Under the pieces are notes generated by a model. That model was not told the origin of the DNA. It made no database searches and saw only the letters and a program-made list of their open reading frames with translations. A stretch of 64,000 nucleotides of DNA from Chloracidobacterium sp. (GTDB taxonomy: Bacteria; Acidobacteriota; Blastocatellia; Pyrinomonadales; Pyrinomonadaceae), in assembly GCA_016715795.1 (NCBI GenBank), contig JADJXP010000002.1, positions 558,001 through 622,000 of the forward strand. The letters are read 5' to 3'. This document shows, one piece after another, positions 8,426 to 17,151 of this stretch (positions are counted from its first letter, which is position 1; each line of letters starts with the position of its first letter). The translations under genes were made by a program, and so were the position numbers.

Positions 8426-9850
8426 TCAGCTTCCAAATAATTCATGAAAATGTGCGCGGAATAGTTGTCTGAGTAACAGTCGTTTGTATTCCGCCGCGCC
8501 GCGAACGTCTGAGATCGGCGAGATCTCGGACTGCATTATTTCGTTGGCGGCGGTGATCGTTTCTTCGTTAGGTTCCCGACCTCGCAGGAAGGCTGAGGTT
8601 TCTTTCAGATAAAGTGGGATCGGTGCGACGCCGCCGGCGGCGACATGGACTCCGCTGATCGTTTCCCCCGACATTATTAGTGAGATCGCGGTGTTGACGG
8701 TCGCGATATCGAGATACGTGCGTTTGCAGACTTTTTCAAAATTGAAACGAAAGTCGCTGGTCGGTTTCTTGAAACGAACGCCGACGATAATCTCATCAGG
8801 TTGTTTTGCTAGTTGTTTGTAACCGAGGTAAAAGCCCTGAAGGGGTAGCGTGCGTGTTACGCCCTTACTTACGTGCGGGCTTGCGCAACTCAGATCGACG
8901 TTTGCATCCAGGGCGAGGAACCAGACGGTCATGTCGCCGATGGGCGAGGCGTTAACGAAGTTGCCCGCGAGCGTTGCCATGTTGCGGATCGGTGTGGATG
9001 AGACGAGTTTTAGATGTTTGTAGAGGTCGGGGAAGATGAGGCGCATCACCGGCGATTCGAGCAGGTCGGTGACGGTCGCGGAGGCCCCGATCTCGATATC
9101 GATACCTGTGTCGCGAATGCCGCGCAGCGCATCGTCAAACAGCAACGGTGTTGATGCGGACTCAGCCATTTCCTCGGGCCGCTGGACATACAAATCGGTG
9201 CCGCCGCCTGTCGGAACCGCCTGCGGTAGCGGGCGGCTAGTTCCTTGCGGGTCACTCGTTAATGTCTTTAGGCGCGTTCCAATAGTCTCGAAATAGTCCG
9301 GGACGAACTGGCCGCCCGCTGATGCAGGCGGTTCTGACAGGCGGCACGCCGCTCGTTCTATCGACTTGTAACCGGTGCAGCGACATATATTGCCGTCGAT
9401 GGATGATATTGCGGCTTCAACTGACGTATCGGCAGCCTTCCTGACGGTCGGGCTGCTGACACGATCCAAGCAGTGTCCCGTCAGCGACATCACAAAACCG
9501 ACCGTACAAAACCCGCATTGCGTCCCGCTTTCATCTACCATTGCTTGTTGAACCGGGGTAAAAGAACCGTCAGTCGGATTGATGCCTTCGATCGTGACGA
9601 TGTGTTTTCCGGCCGCATTTGCCAACGGCATCAGGCACGATGTCATCGAGCGATATCTGACACGCTCGTCGACCAGTTCACCGACAAGTATCGTACACGC
9701 ACCGCAGTCGCCCTCACGGCAGCCGATCTTTGTGCCTTTCAGGTTCTTGTGGTACCGGACAAAATCCAGCACCGTCGTGCCCATTGGCAGGTCGGATGCG
9801 ATATCTTCACGATTGAGGATAAATCGGATCAATTTGCTTTTATTTGACAC
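8426..9850 (-). CDS. xdhA: Xanthine dehydrogenase, [2Fe-2S]/FAD subunit
   Basis: Electron-transfer subunit of xanthine dehydrogenase. The N-terminal plant-type ferredoxin cluster is GCREGDCGACTILVGEL. A second helical [2Fe-2S] domain follows with CGFCTVGFVMS and NICRCTGYKSIERA. The FAD domain shows PTGGGTDLYVQRP and TPIRNMATLAGNFVNASPI. Start: GTG at 9850 (MSNKSKLIRF); a GTG at 9871 adds seven residues that come from the upstream repeat. Two stretches look like inserted repeat DNA translated in frame. SEPPASAGGQF (DNA 9305-9338) lies in the linker between the iron-sulfur and FAD domains, and ASPHVSKGVTRT (DNA 8857-8889) lies within the FAD domain. Both leave the reading frame open. Confidence 0.93.
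   Translation of the reverse strand: MSNKSKLIRFILNREDIASDLPMGTTVLDFVRYHKNLKGTKIGCREGDCGACTILVGELVDERVRYRSMTSCLMPLANAAGKHIVTIEGINPTDGSFTPVQQAMVDESGTQCGFCTVGFVMSLTGHCLDRVSSPTVRKAADTSVEAAISSIDGNICRCTGYKSIERAACRLSEPPASAGGQFVPDYFETIGTRLKTLTSDPQGTSRPLPQAVPTGGGTDLYVQRPEEMAESASTPLLFDDALRGIRDTGIDIEIGASATVTDLLESPVMRLIFPDLYKHLKLVSSTPIRNMATLAGNFVNASPIGDMTVWFLALDANVDLSCASPHVSKGVTRTLPLQGFYLGYKQLAKQPDEIIVGVRFKKPTSDFRFNFEKVCKRTYLDIATVNTAISLIMSGETISGVHVAAGGVAPIPLYLKETSAFLRGREPNEETITAANEIMQSEISPISDVRGAAEYKRLLLRQLFRAHFHELFGS
8857..8889. repeat. Palindromic-element copy inside xdhA (family 3)
   Basis: A 21-nt core at 8861-8881 (GCCCTTACTTACGTGCGGGC then T) is identical to the arm at 30586-30606 and, reverse-complemented, nearly identical to the arm at 30521-30540 downstream of the ferredoxin gene. 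Here it is read through as protein (ASPHVSKGV) within the FAD domain of XdhA. The copy is a single arm, not a full hairpin. Confidence 0.75.
9305..9338. repeat. Palindromic-element copy inside xdhA (family 2, 'SEPPA')
   Basis: This 34-nt stretch matches the two arms at 18551-18585 and 18646-18680 between mpl and dacB with only a few mismatches. In xdhA it is translated in frame as SEPPASAGGQF, in the interdomain linker. In mpl the corresponding codon is TAA rather than TCA and ends the protein. In-frame tolerance in a linker fits selection against disruption. Confidence 0.8.
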
Positions 9851-9919
9851 TTTCCACTTATCCCTTATCACTTATTTCGGAAGGGCCATCGGAATAAGTG
9901 ATAAGGGATAGGTGAAAAG
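9848..9919. repeat. Word-repeat hairpin between the deaminase gene and xdhA
   Basis: Arms 9848-9880 and 9890-9919 form a long near-perfect inverted repeat built from the word CTTATCC/CTTATCA, with a short loop. The left arm overlaps the GTG start region of xdhA, so it may sequester the xdhA ribosome-binding region in the message. It fills almost the whole gap downstream of the deaminase gene. Confidence 0.8.
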
Positions 9920-9926
9920 CAATAAG

Positions 9927-10403
9927 TTAATACTCTATCTTGTCCGTCTTCGCGTCCCATGCACGGAAAACCTCAAGAGCCTCGTCGCGCATCAGGGGCA
10001 TAAGGGCCAACTCGCGTTCGTCGTTCGCTTTTTCGAGTTCGCGGTAAATGTGATCATCGTCGAATCCGATCTCAGCCGCGTCGTCGCGGGTGCACGCGTA
10101 ATAAACGTGAGCCGGCCTTGCCCAATAGATAGCGCCAAGGCACATTGGGCACGGCTCGCACGATGTGTAGATCGAACAGCCGTCTAACTGAAACGCATTC
10201 AATGATTTACACGCCTTGCGGATGGCGATGATCTCGGCGTGCGCGGTCGGGTCATTTGTCGAGGTGACGCGATTGTTGCCCTCACCAATGATCATGCCGT
10301 CGCGAACGACCACGCAGCCAAATGGGCCGCCGGCATTTTCCTCCATGCCCTCGCGCGCTAGCTCGATCGCGCGACGCATAAATCGCTCGTCTTGTTGCGT
10401 CAT
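9927..10403 (-). CDS. Nucleoside/guanine deaminase of the cytidine deaminase fold
   Basis: A zinc hydrolase of about 158 residues with the CDA signature HAEIIAIR and CEPCPMCLGAIYWA, which supply the zinc ligands His and two Cys and the catalytic Glu. The tail GFDDDHIYRELEKA resembles Bacillus GuaD guanine deaminases more than TadA tRNA deaminases. Adjacency to xdhA and xdhB supports guanine to xanthine conversion feeding xanthine dehydrogenase. The start at 10403 (MTQQDERFMRRAIELA) is chosen because it gives a 4-bp ATGA overlap with the upstream cyclotransferase gene; a longer reading from 10448 would overlap that gene much more. Confidence 0.85.
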   Translation of the reverse strand: MTQQDERFMRRAIELAREGMEENAGGPFGCVVVRDGMIIGEGNNRVTSTNDPTAHAEIIAIRKACKSLNAFQLDGCSIYTSCEPCPMCLGAIYWARPAHVYYACTRDDAAEIGFDDDHIYRELEKANDERELALMPLMRDEALEVFRAWDAKTDKIEY

Positions 10404-11260
10404 TGGCTCTTGGGCGGCGTAAGCTTGATCTCGTAGAGTTTTTTCCACTGTTTGCCTGTCACGAAGATGCGATCCGTCGCGGCGTCGTAGGCAATACCGT
10501 TAAGAGTATTCTCGACCTTGTCGTCGTATGGGCTGTTAGTTTTTGGCTGGTCATCGGGCGAGATGCCGGCAAGGTCGATCCAGCCCGTCAGTTTTCCGGT
10601 TTGAGGATCGATGCGGGCAATGTAGTTAGATCTGCCAAGCGTTCCCGGGTCCTCTGAGTGCCAGACATTTGCCCAGATCTCTCCCTTTACAAATTCCAGT
10701 TCGTTCAGCCGCATCAGGGGCCGCCCGTCCTCACGCATTACCGGAATGGTCTTCAACTGTTTGAAGCTGTTCGGATCGATCACCTTCAGGACATGCGTGC
10801 CCTGCGACATTATCAGATTCGTTCCGTCAGTTGTAATGCCCCAGCCTTCACCTTGATAGCTGAATTCGTTGAGCACCTTCAGGTTCTTTGCATCGAACAC
10901 CCTTCCAATGCCGTCCTGCCACGTAACCATGTAGAACTTGTCCCCAAGGGCGGCCGAGCCCTCACCGAATTCATCCTTCGGCAGATCCCATTTCTGAGAG
11001 ACCTTGCCGGTTTCGATATCGACCTTTCGGATCTGCGAACGGCCCTCCTGGCCCGTGCTTTCATAGAGCGAGCCATCATAGAAGAACAACCCCTGCGTAA
11101 ACGCCCCGCTGTCGTGAGGATACGACCGCACGACTTCGTAACCATAAATCGGCAGTGGCGGAGCTTTTGTCACGTTTGCATTATTTGGCCTCGGGGTGTT
11201 CGCCGTACCGGAGCACGCTAATGCGATAGCCGCTAAAAAAAATACGAGCAAAGTTCGCAT
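10400..11260 (-). CDS. Glutaminyl-peptide cyclotransferase (glutamine cyclotransferase), lipoprotein
   Basis: A plant/bacterial-type Q-cyclase (PF05096 family) that converts N-terminal glutamine to pyroglutamate. The mature part has the repeated five-blade pattern: FTQGLFFYDGSLYESTG, KVDIETGKV, EGWGITTDGTNLIMSQG, LNELEFVKGEIWANVW, LNGIAYDAATDRIFVTGK. The start at 11260 gives MRTLLVFFLAAIALACSG, a clean signal peptide with a lipobox at about residue 17, so it should be a periplasm-facing lipoprotein. A TTG two codons upstream is possible. It begins 7 bp after the SurA/DsbA-like gene, suggesting one export or protein-maturation operon. Confidence 0.9.
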   Translation of the reverse strand: MRTLLVFFLAAIALACSGTANTPRPNNANVTKAPPLPIYGYEVVRSYPHDSGAFTQGLFFYDGSLYESTGQEGRSQIRKVDIETGKVSQKWDLPKDEFGEGSAALGDKFYMVTWQDGIGRVFDAKNLKVLNEFSYQGEGWGITTDGTNLIMSQGTHVLKVIDPNSFKQLKTIPVMREDGRPLMRLNELEFVKGEIWANVWHSEDPGTLGRSNYIARIDPQTGKLTGWIDLAGISPDDQPKTNSPYDDKVENTLNGIAYDAATDRIFVTGKQWKKLYEIKLTPPKSQ

Positions 11261-11266
11261 ACTCAA

Positions 11267-12589
11267 TTACTTAGATAACGCGGTCTCGATCATGGACGTG
11301 ATCGCCTCGACCGAGATATTACGCAAGCGGCGGCCATTGACAAAGATCGTGGGCGTTCCGCTGATGCCGAGGGCCTCGCCGTCGCTCATATCCTTTCTTA
11401 CTTCGGCGGCGATCCGTTCGGAATTAAAGTCTATCTCAAACTGAGCGGCATTCAAACCGATCTGCTCCGCGTACCTCTTGAGCGATACAGCATCGAGCGC
11501 GTTTTGGTGTTTATACAGTAACTCTATGTATTCAAAGAACTTGCCTTGTGCGTTCGCTGCTCCCGCGGCTCGGGCGGCGTCAAAGCCGTAGCCGTGGACC
11601 GCCTCGAGTGGAAAATCGCGTACCACGAACCTGACCTTGCTGCCAAAGTGTAACAGGGCCTGTTTGAGCATAGGATGCGTTGCCGCGCAGGCCGAGCATT
11701 GGAAATCGCTGAACATAATGACCGTCACCGGGGCGTTTACCGGCCCGATCGCCGGATCGTCGTCTGCCGAGACGACCTCAACCGGCGGTTCAGGTGCCTT
11801 GTAAAGGATCTTGACCAGATACTTTGAAAAAAGGCGTTTCGCGAGGGCATCTTCCAGAGTCAGCCTTTCGCTGTCCGAGAACTCTTTCATCTTGTTCGTG
11901 ATCTCGCGGGCGATGAAAGCTCCGGCGTCTATACCGGCGGCCTTTGCTTCGTCCGCGATCAGCGCGGTACGGATCGTTTCGGTAAGGTCGTCAGTGATGA
12001 TATCACCAAGGTCAGCGCGTCCTTCGCGAAGCTCGATCGCGGCAAGATCCTCAAATTCCCTGGCCGTAACGGCCTTGCCATTGATCGTTGCGACCGTGTC
12101 TGTCGGCGTCAGGTTCGCGGCGTTAATATCTTTTCCCGCCGAAAACTTGTATTTTGTCCGCAGTCGGGTGAACAGTGCTGCAAACATCTTCTGCTGCGGA
12201 TCGGCACGCAGGTAATCGACGATCTGCTCGCGGACCTCCGAGAGCTGGCGGCCGCCCATAGCTTGTTGGTTTGCATCATAGACCGCCTTGATGTCGGCTT
12301 CGGTCGGGTTCTTGACCTTGGCCTTCTCGTTCCAGATGAACTTGCCGCTCGACAGCCCGAGCGACCCGGCCTCGAGATCGATCAACCGCTGATTGACGAA
12401 CTGCGCAAACAAGTCGGTTCGCGCCTTTTCGATGCTCGACGGCAGGTTGGCAACCGCTTTTTGGACCTCTGGCGAAAGATCGCGTAGCTTAAACGTCCGC
12501 CCCGTCGAAGTGGCGAGGACGTCGTCGGGTTTTTGTGCGGTTACGCTTGCGGCAGTGAGAAGAAGAAAAACAATGATCGCTCGATACAT
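11267..12589 (-). CDS. Secreted two-part protein: SurA-like N-terminus plus DsbA-like thioredoxin domain
   Basis: A 440-residue protein. It has a signal peptide (MYRAIIVFLLLTAASVTAQ), then a helical SurA/PpiC-chaperone-like region (residues about 20-250) with repeated 'FAQFVNQRLIDLEA'-type segments. The C-terminal DsbA-like domain contains DFQCSACAATHPML (active-site CSAC) and the cis-proline region GISGTPTIFVNGRRL. It probably acts in the periplasm in disulfide chemistry coupled to chaperoning. The domain order resembles thioredoxin-domain proteins annotated in Acidobacteriota. It is first in the minus-strand run that continues to the cyclotransferase, and divergent from the glycosylase gene. 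Confidence 0.82.
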   Translation of the reverse strand: MYRAIIVFLLLTAASVTAQKPDDVLATSTGRTFKLRDLSPEVQKAVANLPSSIEKARTDLFAQFVNQRLIDLEAGSLGLSSGKFIWNEKAKVKNPTEADIKAVYDANQQAMGGRQLSEVREQIVDYLRADPQQKMFAALFTRLRTKYKFSAGKDINAANLTPTDTVATINGKAVTAREFEDLAAIELREGRADLGDIITDDLTETIRTALIADEAKAAGIDAGAFIAREITNKMKEFSDSERLTLEDALAKRLFSKYLVKILYKAPEPPVEVVSADDDPAIGPVNAPVTVIMFSDFQCSACAATHPMLKQALLHFGSKVRFVVRDFPLEAVHGYGFDAARAAGAANAQGKFFEYIELLYKHQNALDAVSLKRYAEQIGLNAAQFEIDFNSERIAAEVRKDMSDGEALGISGTPTIFVNGRRLRNISVEAITSMIETALSK

Positions 12590-12656
12590 AAATCTGCCAC
12601 TGTGGCCGGTGTGATATTAACAAAATTTGAGTTTCACCGTATCGTAAAAGTTGCTT

Positions 12657-13274
12657 ATGAAGATTCCCCGAAGGTTTTACGAACGCGAAGACACACTCGC
12701 CGTCGCCCGCGATCTGCTTGGCACACAGCTTGTCGTGCCCACAACCGACGGCACGCGCGTCTCGGGGATGATCGTTGAGACCGAGGCATATCTCGGCGTT
12801 ACTGACCGGGCCGCTCATTCATACGGTGGCCGCCGCACGGAGCGCAACGAGGTAATGTATGGCCGTGCCGGCCACGTTTATGTCTTTTTTGTCTATGGGA
12901 TGTATTACCAATTCAATATAGTCTCCGGCCCGACCGATCACCCGCACGCCATCCTTATCCGCGCCATCGAACCCATCGATGGTATAGAGCTAATGCGCTC
13001 ACGTCGCGGCAATATGAACGACAGCAACCTCACGTCAGGCCCCGGCAAACTTTGTATCGCGCTCGGCATTGACCGAGCTCTTAACGGCGAAGATCTTTGC
13101 GGCGACGCCGTCTGGCTGGAACGGTACCGTTCGATCAAGGCGGACGAGATCGCGACAGGCCCACGTATCGGTATCGACTACGCCGGAGAGGACGCCGGCC
13201 AGCCGTATCGATTTTGGCTTCGTGGGAATCGATATGTCAGTAACCCTCGCGTAGAACAACTGAGCAAAACCTGA
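12657..13274 (+). CDS. 3-methyladenine DNA glycosylase (AAG/MPG type)
   Basis: Removes alkylated purines from DNA. The 205 residues start MKIPRRFYEREDTLAVARDL. The family core is complete: IVETEAYLG with the catalytic glutamate, DRAAHSYGGRRTERN, GRAGHVYVFFVYGMYYQFN with the intercalating aromatic region, and TSGPGKLCIALGI. A TTG two codons upstream (12651) is a possible earlier start. The aminotransferase follows 13 bp after its stop. Confidence 0.95.
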   Translation: MKIPRRFYEREDTLAVARDLLGTQLVVPTTDGTRVSGMIVETEAYLGVTDRAAHSYGGRRTERNEVMYGRAGHVYVFFVYGMYYQFNIVSGPTDHPHAILIRAIEPIDGIELMRSRRGNMNDSNLTSGPGKLCIALGIDRALNGEDLCGDAVWLERYRSIKADEIATGPRIGIDYAGEDAGQPYRFWLRGNRYVSNPRVEQLSKT

Positions 13275-13287
13275 TACTTTTATTGTT

Positions 13288-14448
13288 ATGTCAGAAGCAA
13301 AACTTGGGAAGGTCAAGCCGGATATCCGCGCGATCACGCGGCTGGTACCGCCGAGCGGGAATCTCGTTCAGGGGCAGTCGGAATTGCCGATCGACTCGCA
13401 ATTGGCGGCTGAGGCCGCGGCCATAATCGCTGCCAGCCAAAACCATTACGGAGGCAGCGAGGGCCACGAAGGGCTGCGTCGGGCCGTCGCCGAAAAGATC
13501 GCAAAATATAACAACATTAAGGTTGATCCTGAGGCGCGGCCTTTTGAACTGATGATCACGAACGGTGGCACAGGTGCTCTTGTTGGCGTGGCCCAGAGCT
13601 ATCTGAAAGGGAAGTCGGCCCTCGTATTTGAGCCGTATTATCCTTATCACAAACGTATTCTGGAGGAGTTCGGCAGTAAGATAGAAACATTCGAGCTTGA
13701 CGAGCAACTCTGCTTCGAAAAAGGGGCCCTGCTGGCTCGATGCAGAGAACTCAAAGACCGCGTTGATTTTCCGTTGGCTGCAATTCTGGTCTGTTCGCCG
13801 GCAAATCCCAGCGGCAAAGTGCTGTCACAGGCCGAACTGGAGGCGATCGCATATGTGGCGAAAGATCTCGACCTGCTCGTCGTCTCAGACGAGGTCTATG
13901 AGCACTATGTTACCGGCGAGAGCCCGCACACGCCGATCACCACGTTGCCGGACATGTGGCAGCGAACGATCACGGTAAATTCGTTCTCAAAGTCGTGGAA
14001 CATCTCAGGTTGGCGTCTCGGCTACGCATACGGCCCCAGGGAACTGATCGCGAAGATCAACAATGCGGCCAACGTCATCTACGTTTGTCCCGCGACGCCG
14101 CTCCAAGCGGCACTTGCCAAAACTCTGATGGCAGACGACACGTATTATACGCGGCTGCGTGACAAATTCGACGCCAAACGCCGAGAGTTCTCAGACGGCA
14201 TCGCAAAGCTCGGTTTCGAGATATACCATTCCGGCTCAGCGTTTTATATCTGGGCGCGAATCCCGCGGCAATTCGATGACGCCATCGCCTTTAACGAAAT
14301 GCTGATGCGCGACGCGGGCGTCGGTATGACGCCCGGCTCGGCCTTTGCCGACGGTGACCTATGGGATGCACACGTCCGCATCTGCATCGCTCGCGAGGAC
14401 TCGATCCTAGAGGGCTCAATGGAACGGCTGCAACGCATTCTCTGCTAG
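13288..14448 (+). CDS. PLP-dependent aminotransferase, class I/II
   Basis: A 386-residue fold-type I aminotransferase. NHYGGSEGHEGLRRAVAEKI near the N-terminus and ILVCSPANPSGKVLS in the middle are standard. VVSDEVYEHYV carries the cofactor aspartate and tyrosine, SFSKSWNISGWRLGYAYG carries the Schiff-base lysine (about residue 236), and RICIA holds the carboxylate-binding arginine. It belongs to the AspAT-like group; substrate cannot be assigned. It is probably cotranscribed with the glycosylase upstream and the S46 peptidase 20 bp downstream. Confidence 0.9.
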   Translation: MSEAKLGKVKPDIRAITRLVPPSGNLVQGQSELPIDSQLAAEAAAIIAASQNHYGGSEGHEGLRRAVAEKIAKYNNIKVDPEARPFELMITNGGTGALVGVAQSYLKGKSALVFEPYYPYHKRILEEFGSKIETFELDEQLCFEKGALLARCRELKDRVDFPLAAILVCSPANPSGKVLSQAELEAIAYVAKDLDLLVVSDEVYEHYVTGESPHTPITTLPDMWQRTITVNSFSKSWNISGWRLGYAYGPRELIAKINNAANVIYVCPATPLQAALAKTLMADDTYYTRLRDKFDAKRREFSDGIAKLGFEIYHSGSAFYIWARIPRQFDDAIAFNEMLMRDAGVGMTPGSAFADGDLWDAHVRICIAREDSILEGSMERLQRILC

Positions 14449-14468
14449 CAAGATCTACTTTTGTAAAT

Positions 14469-16538
14469 ATGAAACGATCTCTTTCTTTGTTGCTTTTTCT
14501 CAATTTCCTCGTGCCGGTCGCTTTCGCCGACGACGGCATGTGGACGTTCGATAATCCGCCGCTTCAGCAGTGGAAGGAACGCTACAACTTCGAGCCGTCG
14601 CGGGAATGGCTCGACCGCCTGCGGCTAGCATCGGTCAAATTTCCGGGAGCATCTGGCGTTTTCGTTTCGCCCAACGGGCTGATCGCGACGAATCATCACG
14701 TCGCGTCCGGCTTTATCGAGCGTTTGTCTAGCAAGGAGCGCGACCTGCTCAAGACCGGTTTTTACGCTGCAACGCAAGCGAAAGAACTCAAAGTGCCAGA
14801 TGGCAATGTCTCGATCCTCGAGTCGTATGACAATGTTACCGAGCGTGTCCATAACGCTGCGGCGACAGGGGCTACCACGGCCGAGTCATCGGCAAGACGT
14901 TCTGCTGAGATCGCTGCGATAGAGAAGGACTGTCCGGCTACCCTCCGCTGCGAGGTTGTGTCGCTATACAGCGGTGGCGAGTATTGGCTGTATCGCTTCA
15001 AACGCTACACCGACGTCAGGCTCGTGATGGCGCCGGAGGAACAGGCGGCATTCTTTGGCGGCGACTATGATAATTTCGTGTTTCCTCGGCACGATCTTGA
15101 TTTCACGTTTGTCAGAGTTTACGAGAACAATAAGCCCGCAAAGACGCCGAACTATCTCAAATGGTCTGCGATCGGGGCACCCGATGGCGAGTTTGTTGTC
15201 GTTTCGGGATATCCTGGATCTACCGCGCGGCTACTGACCGTTGCCCAACTCGCGTACCAGCGCGATCTTGGAAACCCGCTTCAGGAACTTGTCTGGAAAA
15301 CGCGCCGCAAGGCGTTGGAGGAATACTCGAAAGGCGGGCCCGAGCAGCTTCGGCAGGCAAATCCGGGTATGCGGTCGTTCGCCAATTCGCTCAAACGACT
15401 CGAAGGCCAGCAGAACGGCCTCCTAAATCCGCGAAACTTCCTAAAAAAGGTCGCCGAGGAAAAGGACCTTCGTGACAAACTGGCCGCAAAGCCTGAGCTT
15501 GACCGCCAATACGCACCTGCGTGGGCCGCTATAGAGGCGGCCTATACGAAATATCCGTCGATGGCAAAACGGCTTGCGTTCTCAAGCCTCGCGTCGTCTA
15601 AGATCGCGGGCTTTGCCCAACAGATCGTCAACTATCACATCGAAACAGCGAAGCCCAACGACAAACGATATCCCGAATACCGCGATAACCGGCTCGAAGC
15701 GCTAAAGACCTCGCTGCTATCGCCCGCGCCGGTTTATCCTGAGATGGAAAACCATGCCCTGAAGGCGTGGTTCGCCGAGGCGATCAAACAGGTCGGTTCC
15801 GATGACCCGTTCATCAGGGCCGCGATCGGCGACGCAGATGTGGCTGAGGTCGTGGATCGTGCGTTTCGGGAGACCAAACTGACCGATCCCGCTGTTCGCA
15901 AAGCCCTGCTCGAAGGCCCGGCGGACGCGGTGGCCAATTCAAGCGATCCGATGATCACGCTCGCACGCCGCGTCGAGCCTGTCATGCGCGAACTGCGGGC
16001 GTGGGAAGACGCGAATATCAGGGCTGTCGAGGCCTCCAATGGCAGCAAGATCGCACAGGCGCGTTTCGCCGTTTATGGCAAGACGATGCCGCCCGACGCC
16101 AACGGCAATCTGCGGCTCTGCTACGGCATCGTCAAGGGCTATGACGAAGATACGACTCTCGTGCCCTTCAAGACGACGTTTTTTGGCCTCTACGACCGCG
16201 CATTGAGCTTTGCCGAGAAACACCCGTTCGAGATGCCCGCAAGCATTAAGGCCGCTCGGACGCGTATCAACCTCGCGACGCCGCTTAACTTTGTATATAC
16301 TGCCGATACCATCGGCGGCAATTCGGGCTCGCCCGTGGTAAATCGCAATGGCGAGGTCGTCGGCCTCAACTTTGACAGCAACAACCAAAAGCTCTCGAAC
16401 CGCTACTGGTACATTGACGAGAATGAAGGCTCCCGCGCGGTCGGCGTCCACTCAGCGGGCATCATCGAGGCATTGCGGAAGGTTTACAATGCTCAAGCGC
16501 TCGTCACCGAATTGATCGGCACCTCGAAACGGAGTTAA
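14469..16538 (+). CDS. S46-family dipeptidyl-peptidase (DPP7/DPP11-like)
   Basis: Periplasmic exopeptidase releasing dipeptides; 689 residues. A signal peptide MKRSLSLLLFLNFLVPVAFA is followed by the family N-terminus DDGMWTFDNPP. The catalytic triad is visible as TNHHVASG (His at about 76), FPRHDLDFTFVR (Asp) and GGNSGSPVVNRNGEVVG (Ser near the C-terminus). Length matches the family (about 700). An in-frame upstream extension to 14361 would overlap the aminotransferase and bury the signal peptide, so 14469 is preferred. S46 enzymes are typical of Bacteroidetes and some Acidobacteriota, where they support peptide scavenging. Confidence 0.93.
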   Translation: MKRSLSLLLFLNFLVPVAFADDGMWTFDNPPLQQWKERYNFEPSREWLDRLRLASVKFPGASGVFVSPNGLIATNHHVASGFIERLSSKERDLLKTGFYAATQAKELKVPDGNVSILESYDNVTERVHNAAATGATTAESSARRSAEIAAIEKDCPATLRCEVVSLYSGGEYWLYRFKRYTDVRLVMAPEEQAAFFGGDYDNFVFPRHDLDFTFVRVYENNKPAKTPNYLKWSAIGAPDGEFVVVSGYPGSTARLLTVAQLAYQRDLGNPLQELVWKTRRKALEEYSKGGPEQLRQANPGMRSFANSLKRLEGQQNGLLNPRNFLKKVAEEKDLRDKLAAKPELDRQYAPAWAAIEAAYTKYPSMAKRLAFSSLASSKIAGFAQQIVNYHIETAKPNDKRYPEYRDNRLEALKTSLLSPAPVYPEMENHALKAWFAEAIKQVGSDDPFIRAAIGDADVAEVVDRAFRETKLTDPAVRKALLEGPADAVANSSDPMITLARRVEPVMRELRAWEDANIRAVEASNGSKIAQARFAVYGKTMPPDANGNLRLCYGIVKGYDEDTTLVPFKTTFFGLYDRALSFAEKHPFEMPASIKAARTRINLATPLNFVYTADTIGGNSGSPVVNRNGEVVGLNFDSNNQKLSNRYWYIDENEGSRAVGVHSAGIIEALRKVYNAQALVTELIGTSKRS

Positions 16539-16542
16539 GAGA

Positions 16543-17151
16543 ATGAACGTACGATCCACCGTAATTCTTAGCCTGATGGCTCTCTTCGGGGCTCTGTCGG
16601 CCGGCGTCATGGCCCAGAGTACCGCAAGCCAGGTAAGGAAGATCAACACCTACTGCAAGCAGATCGACGCCGTGCAAAAGCGTCGCAAGACGCCGGAGCT
16701 TGTTTTCGCGGACACGTCGGGCATCAATGACGGGAAAGTGAAGTGGCGTAGATTTAAGTCAGAAGAGGCCCTGGATAAGTATCGCGAGGGCAGCGAGACC
16801 TATGACATCGCTTATAACTGGCGCAGCGGCGGCCGCCTGATCGCGAGCAATTTTACGCATTTTAGCCCGTCGGGCGATTGGGTGAATTATGTCAACCACT
16901 GCTTTCGTGCGGACGGGACGGTGGCGCGTGTTGAGACGGATTACAGGACATTCCTGGGCGATTTCAAGATCGTTCGGATGCGGTATTTCAATGCCGCCGG
17001 CCGCCAGATCAGCTCCTCGATCAAATATCTCGACTTGCAATCGGGCAAACCGAAAGACAAGGGCGACGGCGTGATGGGCGATAACGAAAGTGCCGAGGCC
17101 TTCTACAGATCTGTGAAAAAACTACCCTTTGCCCGGCTCCTTCCGAAATAG
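16543..17151 (+). CDS. Secreted protein of unknown function
   Basis: A 202-residue protein with a signal peptide (MNVRSTVILSLMALFGALSAGVMAQ). The mature domain is rich in strands and aromatic residues (YDIAYNWRSGGRLIASNFTH, GDWVNYVNHCFRADGTVARV). Two cysteines (in TYCKQ and NHCFR) could form a disulfide. It starts 4 bp after the S46 peptidase, and its TAG stop is immediately followed by the mpl ATG. It is therefore part of one transcript linking peptide scavenging and murein-peptide recycling. I do not recognise the family. Confidence 0.75.
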   Translation: MNVRSTVILSLMALFGALSAGVMAQSTASQVRKINTYCKQIDAVQKRRKTPELVFADTSGINDGKVKWRRFKSEEALDKYREGSETYDIAYNWRSGGRLIASNFTHFSPSGDWVNYVNHCFRADGTVARVETDYRTFLGDFKIVRMRYFNAAGRQISSSIKYLDLQSGKPKDKGDGVMGDNESAEAFYRSVKKLPFARLLPK

